This document shows positions 43,661 to 52,484 of a stretch of 64,000 nucleotides of DNA, piece by piece (the stretch's first letter is position 1; each line of letters begins with the position of its first letter). Origin of the DNA: Gastranaerophilus sp944325835 (GTDB lineage: Bacteria > Cyanobacteriota > Vampirovibrionia > Gastranaerophilales > Gastranaerophilaceae); the NCBI GenBank assembly GCA_963931575.1, contig OZ007029.1:992001-1056000 (forward strand), given 5' to 3'. Under the pieces are notes generated by a model. That model was not told the origin of the DNA and made no database searches. It saw only the letters and a list, made by a program, of their open reading frames with translations. Both the position numbers and the translations under genes were made by a program.

Positions 43661-45007
43661 TTATCTAACGTTTCTTTTCGCTGCCCCCTCGGCCCGTTCG
43701 CGCACAGAAATTTTAACAGGGGTGCCGAAGAAACCGAATGCTTCACGGAGTTTATTTTCAATATAGCGCTTGTAGTGGTCTTTCAACAGATCCGAGTTAT
43801 TAGCAAAAATTACAATATGCGGCGGCTGGATACCAACCTGTGTCGTATATAAAACTTTTAAACGTTTGCCTTTTACAGTTTGCGGCGGATTGAGCGCATA
43901 AGCCTCTTTAACAACTTTATTCAAGAGGCCTGTTGAAATACGTTTTGTCGCCTGTTCATAAACCTTTTTGCCTTCCTCAAAGATTTGCGGCAGACGCTGG
44001 CGTGTAACAGCACTGATAAAAATTTTCGGCGCATATTCCAAAAATGGAATTTCATTTGCAAGGTACTTTTCAAATTTATTGATAGTATTGGATTTTTTAT
44101 CCTCAATCAAATCCCACTTGTTAATCGCAATAACCAGCCCCTTGCCGGCTTCTGTTATAATTGATGAAATCTTTTTATCCTGATCGGAAATTCCTTCCTT
44201 AGCGTCAATCACAAGAAGGGCAACGTCACATTCTTTAATGGATTTAATTGCGCGCTCAACGGCAAATTTTTCAACGCCGTAATCAACTTTAGCTTTCTTT
44301 CTTATTCCGGCTGTGTCAATAATTACAAAATTTTGATCTTTATACGTAATTTCGCTGTCAATGCTGTCACGGGTTGTTCCTGAAACATCAGAAACAATAA
44401 CGCGTTTTTCGTTCAAAAGTGCGTTCACTATTGACGATTTACCAGCGTTGGGGCGCCCAACAATTGCAATTTTTATAGTTTTATCATCTTCCTGCAATGC
44501 ACCTTTTTCAAAGTCCTCAGTTACAAGGTCCAAAATATCACCAACCCCGCCGCTGCCGTGAAGTGCTGAAATTGCAACAGGATCGCCGAGCGCAAGCCCG
44601 TAAAAATCGCTTGTCATAATCAGAGCTGCGGGGTTATCAATTTTATTTACCGCAAGAAAAACCGGTTTGCCGGACTGACGCAGAATATTTGCGATATCAT
44701 AATCAACCGGATTTACGCCTTCTTTGCCGTCAACAAGAAAAATTATTTTATCCGCTTCATCGCAGGCAATTTTTGCCTGATCAAAAATGGAAACCATAAT
44801 TTCATCTTCATCGCCCGGAATAATTCCGCCCGTGTCGATAACGGTAAAAAATTTATCCTGCCACTCAACATCAAAATAAATTCTGTCGCGCGTAACACCG
44901 GGCTGGTCGTCAACAATAGAGTTGCGCGAACCCACAAGCCGATTGACGAAGGTCGATTTCCCGACATTCGGTCTGCCAACTATTGCAACTACAGGTTTTC
45001 TTTCCAT
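43661..45007 (-). CDS. der: Ribosome biogenesis GTPase Der (EngA)
   Basis: Der has two consecutive GTPase domains and acts in 50S assembly. GRPNVGKSTFVNRLVG and DTGGI mark the first domain, GRPNAGKSSIVNALLNE and DTAGI the second, with NKID and NKWD as G4 motifs and a KH-like C-terminus. At 448 aa the length is normal. TTGACC-N16-TAAACT ends 6 nt before the ATG and no Shine-Dalgarno is present. Confidence 0.96.
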   Translation of the reverse strand: MERKPVVAIVGRPNVGKSTFVNRLVGSRNSIVDDQPGVTRDRIYFDVEWQDKFFTVIDTGGIIPGDEDEIMVSIFDQAKIACDEADKIIFLVDGKEGVNPVDYDIANILRQSGKPVFLAVNKIDNPAALIMTSDFYGLALGDPVAISALHGSGGVGDILDLVTEDFEKGALQEDDKTIKIAIVGRPNAGKSSIVNALLNEKRVIVSDVSGTTRDSIDSEITYKDQNFVIIDTAGIRKKAKVDYGVEKFAVERAIKSIKECDVALLVIDAKEGISDQDKKISSIITEAGKGLVIAINKWDLIEDKKSNTINKFEKYLANEIPFLEYAPKIFISAVTRQRLPQIFEEGKKVYEQATKRISTGLLNKVVKEAYALNPPQTVKGKRLKVLYTTQVGIQPPHIVIFANNSDLLKDHYKRYIENKLREAFGFFGTPVKISVRERAEGAAKRNVR

Positions 45008-45013
45008 AGGAAA

Positions 45014-45041
45014 AGTTTAACACATAAAACTACACGGTCAA
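45014..45041 (-). promoter_or_regulatory. Promoter abutting der ATG (leaderless candidate)
   Basis: TTGACC (45041-45036), a 16-nt spacer, TAAACT (45019-45014), TTTCCT and the ATG at 45007. Confidence 0.5.
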
Positions 45042-45047
45042 CCGCCG

Positions 45048-45713
45048 CTAATTAACTCCAACTATCTTTTTAATCAGCGGGAAGTAATATTTTTCACCGC
45101 TATCACCGCGCCAGCGCACAAAACCGGTTTTAGGATACTTATCCATATCAGCTACGCTGACAAGTGCCCAGTTGCCCTTGATAACGTTTAAAATTATTTT
45201 TTTCGGCATATTTAATACCCCGACTTCCTGCGCCAGATTATCCGGAGAAACCCTTATGGAATTACAACTTTCCGGAGCCCCCTTCAACTGATAAAGTCCG
45301 TATTTGCGCCCGTAAATGTTATAAAAAACACCCCACGGCATAAATTTATACGGATCATCTTTTTTCAGCCAGCCGGTTGCAGTTGTTTTTTCATCATAAA
45401 TAACCTTAACCCAGTCCTCAGTTTCATCTACAACGTTTAAAAGAGCCAGATTTCTGTCAGGCAGATACAGCACAAAAAGATTACTCAAATCCAAACCTTC
45501 CACATCGGTGGTTTCCTCATCCCACGAAAGTTTTTTGACAATTGCAGAATTTATATCCGGCTCCGCATAAAGTGTCATTGAGCGCTCGGAAATCTGATAA
45601 ACTCCAAAGGAATTAACATCAGCGTCAAAAACCTTTGCAGGAATTACGTCTTTTGCAAATGCGCTGCCCGCTAAAAATAAAAGCGCAGCAAGCAGTATCA
45701 GCCTTTTTTTCAT
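45048..45713 (-). CDS. Exported hypothetical protein, possibly SH3-like
   Basis: This 221-aa protein has a signal peptide (MKKRLILLAALLFLAGSAFA) and a beta-rich mature part. TLYAEPDINSAIVKKLSW and WVKVIYDEKTTATGWLKKDD resemble bacterial SH3-type repeats. No catalytic motif is seen. The start 45713 replaces a longer reading, since it opens the signal peptide and has an AGTAGG site. It follows pheT by 7 nt and is probably co-transcribed. Confidence 0.7.
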   Translation of the reverse strand: MKKRLILLAALLFLAGSAFAKDVIPAKVFDADVNSFGVYQISERSMTLYAEPDINSAIVKKLSWDEETTDVEGLDLSNLFVLYLPDRNLALLNVVDETEDWVKVIYDEKTTATGWLKKDDPYKFMPWGVFYNIYGRKYGLYQLKGAPESCNSIRVSPDNLAQEVGVLNMPKKIILNVIKGNWALVSVADMDKYPKTGFVRWRGDSGEKYYFPLIKKIVGVN

Positions 45714-45720
45714 AATATAC

Positions 45721-48201
45721 CTACTCTCTAAAAGAAATATCCGCATAAGTTTTTTGTAATTTCATACGGACAGAAGCCATTTGTTTTTCAATAATTTCGT
45801 CAGTCAAGGTAGCATTGTCATCCTGCATTTTAATACGGAAGGCAAGGCTCTTGAAGCCTTTTTCAATATTTTCGCCCTGATAAACATCAAAGATGTCACA
45901 TCCGGCAAAAATATGCTGGTCTACGCCGCCTTTGATAACACGCTGTATTTCTTCGCAGGAAACATTTTCATTAATAACAAACGCCAGATCACGGCGGACT
46001 TCCGGAAATTGCGGAAGTTTTTTGTAAATCGGCGTAACTTCCTTAACGATTGCAACAAGCTGGTCAAGATCAACTTTAAAGACATACGCATCCTGATTAA
46101 GTTTCAGTTTATCTTTCAAAATCGGATGGATTTGTCCGAGATAGCCTATTGTCAGAGGAGTTTTGCCCAAAATCGCAATTGCAGCACTCTTATAAGGGTG
46201 AAGAACAGTATGTGAATCTTTCAAATCCGACTTATCCAGTGGAATATATTTAATACGTTTTTGAACCTTCAATTCTTCAAAGAGTTGTTCCAGAATACCT
46301 TTAACAGTGAAGAAATCAAGAGGTGCGGTTTTTTGCCATTTGGAATTTTCAACTTCACCCGTCAGAATTCCGCCAAGGACTTTAGTTTCCTTAACGCCGG
46401 TGTGTTTTTCATCAGCTTCACCGGTTTTGAGGTAAGTCTTGCCAATTTCGTAAGCCCAGAAATTCTTTTGACCGTTGTCATAATTGTACTTCATACAGTT
46501 CAAAAGGCTCGGGGTCAAAGACTGACGCAGCATTGTGCACTCTTCACTTACCGGATTTAAAACTTTAACAGCGTTTTCATCGTCATAAGCAACCATAAAC
46601 TTATCTAATAAAGGTTTCCCGATTAAAGATGTTGTAACGATTTCATCAAGACCGGCAGAAAGCATAAGTTCATTGACGGTTTTGTTAACGCGTTCTTCCA
46701 GAGAAATTACAGGAGTTGCGTTGTTATTAGGGATTGTCGGCGCGATTTTGTCGTAACCGTTAATACGTGCGATTTCTTCAATAAGGTCAATTTCACGGTA
46801 AACATCATTAACGCGGAACGACGGAACACGGAATTTTGCTGCGAGTTCGTTGCCGCCGAGTTTTTCAAAGCCCAGATTTTCTAAGATATTACAGCATCTG
46901 TCCGCCGGAATTTCACAGCCCAGAATACGCTTAATTTGAGGATATCTGAGCGTAATATCCACCGGCGCAAGTTCATTGTTACCGGTTTCAACAACACCCT
47001 CAACCGTTGCATCAGCGAGTTCTACCATTAACTGCATTGCACGCATAAGTGCAGGTTTTATCATTTCAATATCAATACCGCGTTCAAACCTTGCGCAGGC
47101 TTCTGAACGGTAGCCGACACTTCTTGCACTCTTTCTGTTGCTTGCCGGAGTGAAATATGCAGCCTCCAGCGCAATTGATTTAGTGTTATCGTCAATTTCT
47201 GAATTTTCACCGCCAAAAACGCCCGCCAGACAAACACCTTCATTCTTTGTCGCAATCAAAACGCTGTCTGTTGTAAGTTCTCTTTCAATGCCGTCGAGGG
47301 TAGTCAGTTTTTCACCCGCTTTTGCACGGCGTACGCATAAATATTTATCCAGCTTGTCATAATCAAACGCGTGGAACGGGCAGCCATATTCAAGCATAAC
47401 GTAGTTTGTAATATCAACAACGTTATTAATCGCGCGCACACCCGATGAAATAAGTCTTTTTTGCATCCACAGCGGTGACGATTTAATTTTAATATTTTTC
47501 AAAATACCTAATGAGTAGTATTTGCAAACATCTTCATCAATAATTTCTACTTCAAACTCATCAGTTGAAAGATCTTTTGTAGAAATAATAGGCGAGAATT
47601 TCAAAGGTTTATTGAAGATTGCGCAAAGCTCACGTGCAACACCGATAACTGACATCTGATCGCCGCGATTGGCAGTCGGAGCGATATGGATTACCACATC
47701 ATCATCAAAGCCCAGAACCTTTTCCACATCTTCGCCGATTTTCACATCAGGAAAAATTCTGTTTAATATTAAGATACCGTCCTCTTCCTGATAATTTCTT
47801 TCAGCCACGCCGAGTTCATCATCGGAACAAAGCATCCCTTGGGATTCAACTCCGCGGATTACAGCAGGAGTAAGCGTGAAGGTTTCACCGGTTTTCCTGT
47901 CCAAAACCTTACTGCCGACAGAGGCATAAGGAATAATTTGCCCTTCCGCAATATTTTGCGCACCGCAAACAACTGTTTTCAAAGCAGTTCCGAGATTAAC
48001 CGTTACGAGGTGAAGCCTGTCGGAATTCGGATGATTATCAATCTTTTCGATTTTTGCAGTCCTTATATTGGTAAACTTCGGCTTAATTTCTTCAATTTCT
48101 TCGACTTCCAGGCCGCTCATCGTCAATTCGTGCGCTATTTGTTTAACATCCACATCCGATAAATCAACGAACTCATTTAACCAATTTAAAGATATTTGCA
48201 T
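45721..48201 (-). CDS. pheT: Phenylalanyl-tRNA synthetase beta subunit
   Basis: PheT with PheS charges tRNA-Phe. The 826-aa protein shows the N-terminal EMAP/tRNA-binding domain (KIEKIDNHPNSDRLHLVTVN), the B3/B4 editing region, B5 (DLIEEIARINGYDKI) and the C-terminal anticodon-binding ferredoxin-like domain (PQFPEVRRDLAFVI). AGAGGGAT precedes the ATG. pheS is not adjacent in this window. Confidence 0.96.
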   Translation of the reverse strand: MQISLNWLNEFVDLSDVDVKQIAHELTMSGLEVEEIEEIKPKFTNIRTAKIEKIDNHPNSDRLHLVTVNLGTALKTVVCGAQNIAEGQIIPYASVGSKVLDRKTGETFTLTPAVIRGVESQGMLCSDDELGVAERNYQEEDGILILNRIFPDVKIGEDVEKVLGFDDDVVIHIAPTANRGDQMSVIGVARELCAIFNKPLKFSPIISTKDLSTDEFEVEIIDEDVCKYYSLGILKNIKIKSSPLWMQKRLISSGVRAINNVVDITNYVMLEYGCPFHAFDYDKLDKYLCVRRAKAGEKLTTLDGIERELTTDSVLIATKNEGVCLAGVFGGENSEIDDNTKSIALEAAYFTPASNRKSARSVGYRSEACARFERGIDIEMIKPALMRAMQLMVELADATVEGVVETGNNELAPVDITLRYPQIKRILGCEIPADRCCNILENLGFEKLGGNELAAKFRVPSFRVNDVYREIDLIEEIARINGYDKIAPTIPNNNATPVISLEERVNKTVNELMLSAGLDEIVTTSLIGKPLLDKFMVAYDDENAVKVLNPVSEECTMLRQSLTPSLLNCMKYNYDNGQKNFWAYEIGKTYLKTGEADEKHTGVKETKVLGGILTGEVENSKWQKTAPLDFFTVKGILEQLFEELKVQKRIKYIPLDKSDLKDSHTVLHPYKSAAIAILGKTPLTIGYLGQIHPILKDKLKLNQDAYVFKVDLDQLVAIVKEVTPIYKKLPQFPEVRRDLAFVINENVSCEEIQRVIKGGVDQHIFAGCDIFDVYQGENIEKGFKSLAFRIKMQDDNATLTDEIIEKQMASVRMKLQKTYADISFRE

Positions 48202-48290
48202 TTTTATAATCCCTCTTAATTCTCTTAATAACTAATTAGATTTTAATACAAAAGAAGAATAATGTAAAATATTAATAATTTCAATATTTT

Positions 48291-48317
48291 AAGACCTCCC
48301 TTTCGGGAGGTCTTTTT
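48291..48317. terminator. Terminator hairpin between pheT and valS
   Basis: AAGACCTCCC (48291-48300) and GGGAGGTCTT (48305-48314) form a 10-bp stem with a TTTC loop. The longer T run is on the plus strand, but position after the valS stop suggests it ends valS transcripts. Confidence 0.75.
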
Positions 48318-50972
48318 TTATCCTTGTAACTCTTCAATCAAATCATTGATTGTTTTTTCCTGAATCGTTATTTCCTGAATACGTTCGTTTGTCTGTTCTA
48401 TCAACTCTTTTGGTGCATTCTGAACGAATTTTTCATTCTTCATTCTACCTTCAAGCGAACGCTTTTCATTAACAAGTTTTTCCAGTTTTTTCTTCTGACG
48501 TGCGATTTCTGCATTAAAATCAATCAGGTTTTCAAGTCTGATAACGATTTTTGACGCAGACACAACCGCTGTCGCAGATTTTTTAGGCGACGGTGCGTCA
48601 AGCTCGCCGTAAGTTATATTTTCAACCTTTGCCAGACGTTGAATTAACGCTTCTATTGCTTCAAATACAGGTTTTTCATTCTTTTCTGCACGAACTTCGA
48701 TATCAAACTTTACAGACATCGGAATGTTAAAGCTTTGTCTTACGTTTCTGACTGATTTAATGGTTTCAAAAACGAGTTCCATTTCTTCTCTTTCAGTCGG
48801 GAACACAAGTTTTTCGCTGAATTGCGGAAATTCGGAAACCATAATTGCCTTGACATCTGTTTGTTTCGGAATCAACTGCCAAACCTGTTCTGTTATATGC
48901 GGCATAATCGGGTGCAGCATACGTAATGACATATCAAGAACATATCTTAAAACACGTTGTGTATTAAGTTTAAGGTTTTCATCCTGCAACTGGATTTTGG
49001 AGATTTCAACGTACCAGTCACAGTATGAATTCCAGAAGAAATCGTACAGGATATGCGCGTTTTCACCGATACGGAAGTTTTTGATATTTTCGTTATATTC
49101 TTTTACAACAGAATTTAATTTATCTAAAATCCACTTATCTACAATTGTAAGTTTAGAGAAATCAATTTCTTTGTTGTCAACGCCTTGCAGGTTCATCAAA
49201 ACAAAACGTGAAGCATTCCAGATTTTATTTGCAAAATTTCTGCCGTATTCAAAGCGTTCATCAGAAATCTTTATATCCTGACCGCCGTATGTACAAAGTG
49301 AAGTAAGAGTAAATCTTAAGGCGTCACAACCGTATTTATCAATGATTTCTACCGGATCAATCGTATTGCCTTTGGATTTAGACATTTTTTGACCTTTTTC
49401 ATCACGTATAAGCCCGTGGATATAAACAGTCGAGAACGGAGCTTTTCCGGTAAATTCCAGCCCCATTGTAATCATTCTTGCAACCCAGAAGAAAATAATA
49501 TCAAAACCCGTTACAAGAGTTGTTGTCGGGTAGAATTTCTTGAAATCTTCGCTTTCGGTATTAGGCCAGCCCATAGTTGAGAACGGCCATAGACCTGATG
49601 AAAACCAGGTATCAAGGCAATCAGTTTCCTGAACATAATTTTCAGGGTCAGGATTTTCTTTTGCAACAACCATTTCGCCCGTTACTTTATGGTAATAAGC
49701 CGGAATTTGGTGTCCCCACCAGATTTGACGGGAAATACACCAGTCGCGGATATTTTCCATCCAGCCAAGGTAATTTTTCTCCCAGCGTTCCGGAATAAAT
49801 TTAATTCTTCCGTCTTTAACAGCTTCAATCGCAGCTTTTGCAAGCGGTTCCATTTTAACAAACCACTGTTCGGAAAGAAGCGGTTCAATTGTCGTGTTGC
49901 AGCGCTGGCATTTACCTACATTATGAACGTGATCGCGCACACGCAGCAGAGCACGCTTTAATTCAAGCATTTCAACGACTTTTTTACGGGCTTCGTATCT
50001 GTCCATATTGTGAATTTCCCAAGGGACTTCAGGACAATCTTTCATTGTACCGTCCTCGTTCATAATCCAGATTGGCTTTAAGTTATGACGTTTACCGACT
50101 TCAAAGTCGTTAGGGTCGTGCGCAGGTGTAATTTTAACAGCGCCGGTTCCGAAAGACTTATCAACGTATTCATCCGCGATAATAGGTATTTCTCGACCGG
50201 AAAGCGGAATAATTACTGTTTTGCCGATTAATTCGGAATATTTTTTATCAGAAGGGTTAACCGCAATCGCAACATCTCCGAACATCGTTTCAGGACGTGT
50301 AGTCGCAACGATAATCGCGCCGATTTCACCTTTCAGCGGGTACGAAATTTCCCACATATGCCCCTGTTCGGTTTCGTATTCGGTTTCAACGTCTGAAATC
50401 GCACTCATACAGCGAGGACACCAGTTTACAATGTACGCGCCTTTATAAATTAATCCTTTTTCATAGAGTCTTACAAAAACCTCCTTAACGGCATCAGAAC
50501 AGCCTTTATCGAAAGTAAATCTTTCTCTTGAACGGTCAAAAGAAGCCCCAAGACGTTTCATCTGGTCTAAAATGGCGCCTCTGTGTTCGTTGGTCCATTG
50601 CCACGTTCTTTCAAGGAATTTTTCACGACCTAAATCGTGGCGTGTAAGCCCTTCTTTTTTCAACTGTTTTTCAACAACGTTCTGGGTTGCAAGTCCCGCA
50701 TGGTCGGTTCCCGGAAGCCAAAGTGTTTCATATCCAGCCATTCTGTGATAGCGTGTCAGAATATCTTGCAGGGTTTCATCTAAAGCATGGCCCATGTGCA
50801 AAACACCGGTAACGTTCGGCGGCGGAATAACAATTGAATACGCCGGTTTCGGACTTTTGGCATCAGCCTTGAAAAGATTATTTTCTTCCCAGAATTTATA
50901 AATTTCGCGCTCGGTATTCTGCGCGTCATAAACGGTTGGTAAATCCTCGATTTTGATAGTCGTTGTTGTCAT
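48318..50972 (-). CDS. valS: Valyl-tRNA synthetase
   Basis: This 884-aa class I synthetase has PPPNVTGVLHMGHAL (HIGH motif, about residue 50), the CP1 editing domain, WCISRQIWWGHQIP and KMSKSKGN (about residue 531). A C-terminal coiled-coil arm (ARQKKKLEKLVNEKRSLEGR) binds tRNA. GAGGGA precedes the ATG. No T-box leader is visible upstream. Confidence 0.97.
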   Translation of the reverse strand: MTTTTIKIEDLPTVYDAQNTEREIYKFWEENNLFKADAKSPKPAYSIVIPPPNVTGVLHMGHALDETLQDILTRYHRMAGYETLWLPGTDHAGLATQNVVEKQLKKEGLTRHDLGREKFLERTWQWTNEHRGAILDQMKRLGASFDRSRERFTFDKGCSDAVKEVFVRLYEKGLIYKGAYIVNWCPRCMSAISDVETEYETEQGHMWEISYPLKGEIGAIIVATTRPETMFGDVAIAVNPSDKKYSELIGKTVIIPLSGREIPIIADEYVDKSFGTGAVKITPAHDPNDFEVGKRHNLKPIWIMNEDGTMKDCPEVPWEIHNMDRYEARKKVVEMLELKRALLRVRDHVHNVGKCQRCNTTIEPLLSEQWFVKMEPLAKAAIEAVKDGRIKFIPERWEKNYLGWMENIRDWCISRQIWWGHQIPAYYHKVTGEMVVAKENPDPENYVQETDCLDTWFSSGLWPFSTMGWPNTESEDFKKFYPTTTLVTGFDIIFFWVARMITMGLEFTGKAPFSTVYIHGLIRDEKGQKMSKSKGNTIDPVEIIDKYGCDALRFTLTSLCTYGGQDIKISDERFEYGRNFANKIWNASRFVLMNLQGVDNKEIDFSKLTIVDKWILDKLNSVVKEYNENIKNFRIGENAHILYDFFWNSYCDWYVEISKIQLQDENLKLNTQRVLRYVLDMSLRMLHPIMPHITEQVWQLIPKQTDVKAIMVSEFPQFSEKLVFPTEREEMELVFETIKSVRNVRQSFNIPMSVKFDIEVRAEKNEKPVFEAIEALIQRLAKVENITYGELDAPSPKKSATAVVSASKIVIRLENLIDFNAEIARQKKKLEKLVNEKRSLEGRMKNEKFVQNAPKELIEQTNERIQEITIQEKTINDLIEELQG

Positions 50973-51110
50973 CTTATTAAATCCCTCTAAAATTTTAATC
51001 TTAACAATGTCATATCACAAAAATTCAGATATTACAATTTTTAATTGCTCCTGACAAATTCCTTACAATTGTTATTAACAATGTGGAATTTGAAACGTCG
51101 CAGACGTTAT

Positions 51111-51160
51111 GTTCCGCCCCCTGCCAGCCACACTCACGTGTGCCAGCTCCGGTGCGGAAC
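51111..51160. repeat. Inverted repeat between upp and valS
   Basis: GTTCCGC (51111-51117) pairs with GCGGAAC (51154-51160) and an inner CACAC/GTGTG pair closes around TCAC. It may terminate upp or belong to the palindromic repeats of this genome; there is no T run. Confidence 0.4.
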
Positions 51161-51164
51161 CGGC

Positions 51165-51821
51165 TTACGCAGTTGTGTTAAACATTCTATCGCCCGCATC
51201 GCCCATGCCGGGAACGATATAGCCTTTTTCGTTCAAATGATCATCAAGTGTTGCAGTGATAATTTCCAATTCAGGGAAATGTTTTTGTAAATTTTCAACG
51301 CCCTCCGGTGCCGAAATTATTGAAATTGCTTTGATATTTTGAATCGGCACACCTTTTTCACGGTAAAGTCGGACGCTTTCAAGTAATGAGTTGCCTGTGG
51401 CAAGCATCGGATCGGTTATAAAAACATAGGTTCGATTTGCATCTTTAAGACTCTTCGGAAGCTTATTGTAATACCACACAGGTTTTAAAGTTGCCTCATC
51501 CCTGTACATTCCAATATGGCGAATTACGGCCTGCGGCAAAATATCAACAGCCTCATCCGTAAAAATCAGCCCTGCACGCAAAATAGGAGAAATTATAATT
51601 TCGACATCCTCATCAACGACTTTAGTCGTAAACGTTGTGAGCGGTGTTGTTACCTCTTTATCAACAAGCGGAAGACTCTTGGAAGCCTCGTATAAAAGAC
51701 AGCTTGTAATTTTTCTTGCAGCGTATCTAACCTCACTGCTTTTTGTATTTTTATCGCGCATTATGTATAAATTTGTCAAAATAACGGGGTTTTGAACTAT
51801 ATTCAACGTATCTTTATTCAT
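51165..51821 (-). CDS. upp: Uracil phosphoribosyltransferase
   Basis: Upp salvages uracil to UMP using PRPP. The 218-aa protein shows ISPILRAGLIF, the PRPP loop DPMLATGNSL and the C-terminal uracil-binding PGMGDAGDRMF. The start is ATG 51821, with AGGAG 6 nt upstream inside the mlaD end; the two genes overlap by 8 nt and are coupled. Confidence 0.95.
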   Translation of the reverse strand: MNKDTLNIVQNPVILTNLYIMRDKNTKSSEVRYAARKITSCLLYEASKSLPLVDKEVTTPLTTFTTKVVDEDVEIIISPILRAGLIFTDEAVDILPQAVIRHIGMYRDEATLKPVWYYNKLPKSLKDANRTYVFITDPMLATGNSLLESVRLYREKGVPIQNIKAISIISAPEGVENLQKHFPELEIITATLDDHLNEKGYIVPGMGDAGDRMFNTTA

Positions 51822-52422
51822 TTCCGGCTCCTTTATCATCGCCAACAGCCTTTTTCAGGCGCGTACTCAACTCCTGCAGGTTATCGTTAAACTCTGTATA
51901 ATTATCGTACTGGTCAGGCGCAACGTAAGGCTGCACCTGCTTCATAAAATAGTTGAATTTCCCGCCTATAAGCGCAAGTTTTGCAAACATATTATCAAGT
52001 AAATCAATAGAATGTGCAAGCCGGAAAGTTTCTTTAATATTAATAATCTTCTCGGTTTTCAAATCCTGCGGAGTCGGCGGATAGAGTTCCAGCGACTTGG
52101 TTCCGCCCATTCCGTTAAATTCAACATTTGCAACAACGCCTTTTGGTAGCGAAACATCTTTATTCGTAATAAGGAATTTAACATAAACTTCATTAGTCAA
52201 AAGCTTTATATAACTGACATAACCGACCTGAACCCCCATATATTTAACAGGTGAGCCGATTATTAATCCGTCAACGTCAGAGATGAAAATCTGGTACTGC
52301 TTTTCAGCCTTATAATTTTTGATATTATAAGCCCTGATAGAAAAAACTACAACACACAAAATGCAAAACCAAATCAGCGCCTCAACCATTAAAATTCTAT
52401 TAATATCCAAACGTTTTTTCAT
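51814..52422 (-). CDS. MlaD/MCE-domain protein
   Basis: This 202-aa protein has one N-terminal membrane helix (LMVEALIWFCILCVVVFSI) and an MCE domain (YQIFISDVDGLIIGSPVKYMGVQVGYV), typical of the substrate-binding subunit of lipid-transport systems of a double-membraned cell envelope. The permease and ATPase partners are not adjacent here. The coupling to upp is unusual. Confidence 0.85.
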   Translation of the reverse strand: MKKRLDINRILMVEALIWFCILCVVVFSIRAYNIKNYKAEKQYQIFISDVDGLIIGSPVKYMGVQVGYVSYIKLLTNEVYVKFLITNKDVSLPKGVVANVEFNGMGGTKSLELYPPTPQDLKTEKIINIKETFRLAHSIDLLDNMFAKLALIGGKFNYFMKQVQPYVAPDQYDNYTEFNDNLQELSTRLKKAVGDDKGAGNE

Positions 52423-52442
52423 ACATAAATTATACTACAAGA

Positions 52443-52475
52443 AAAAAATCAGCGAGAAAAGTCTCACTGATTTTA
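52443..52475 (-). terminator. Terminator after prepilin locus E
   Basis: AAAATCAG-GAGA pairs with TCTC-CTGATTTT with one mismatch, followed on the minus strand by T7. Confidence 0.75.
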
Positions 52476-52484
52476 TATAAATAT

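Noticed and set aside
50973..51110. T-box leader for valS
   Set aside because: The region upstream of valS is short, lacks a T-box sequence and terminator, and has a plain Shine-Dalgarno start.
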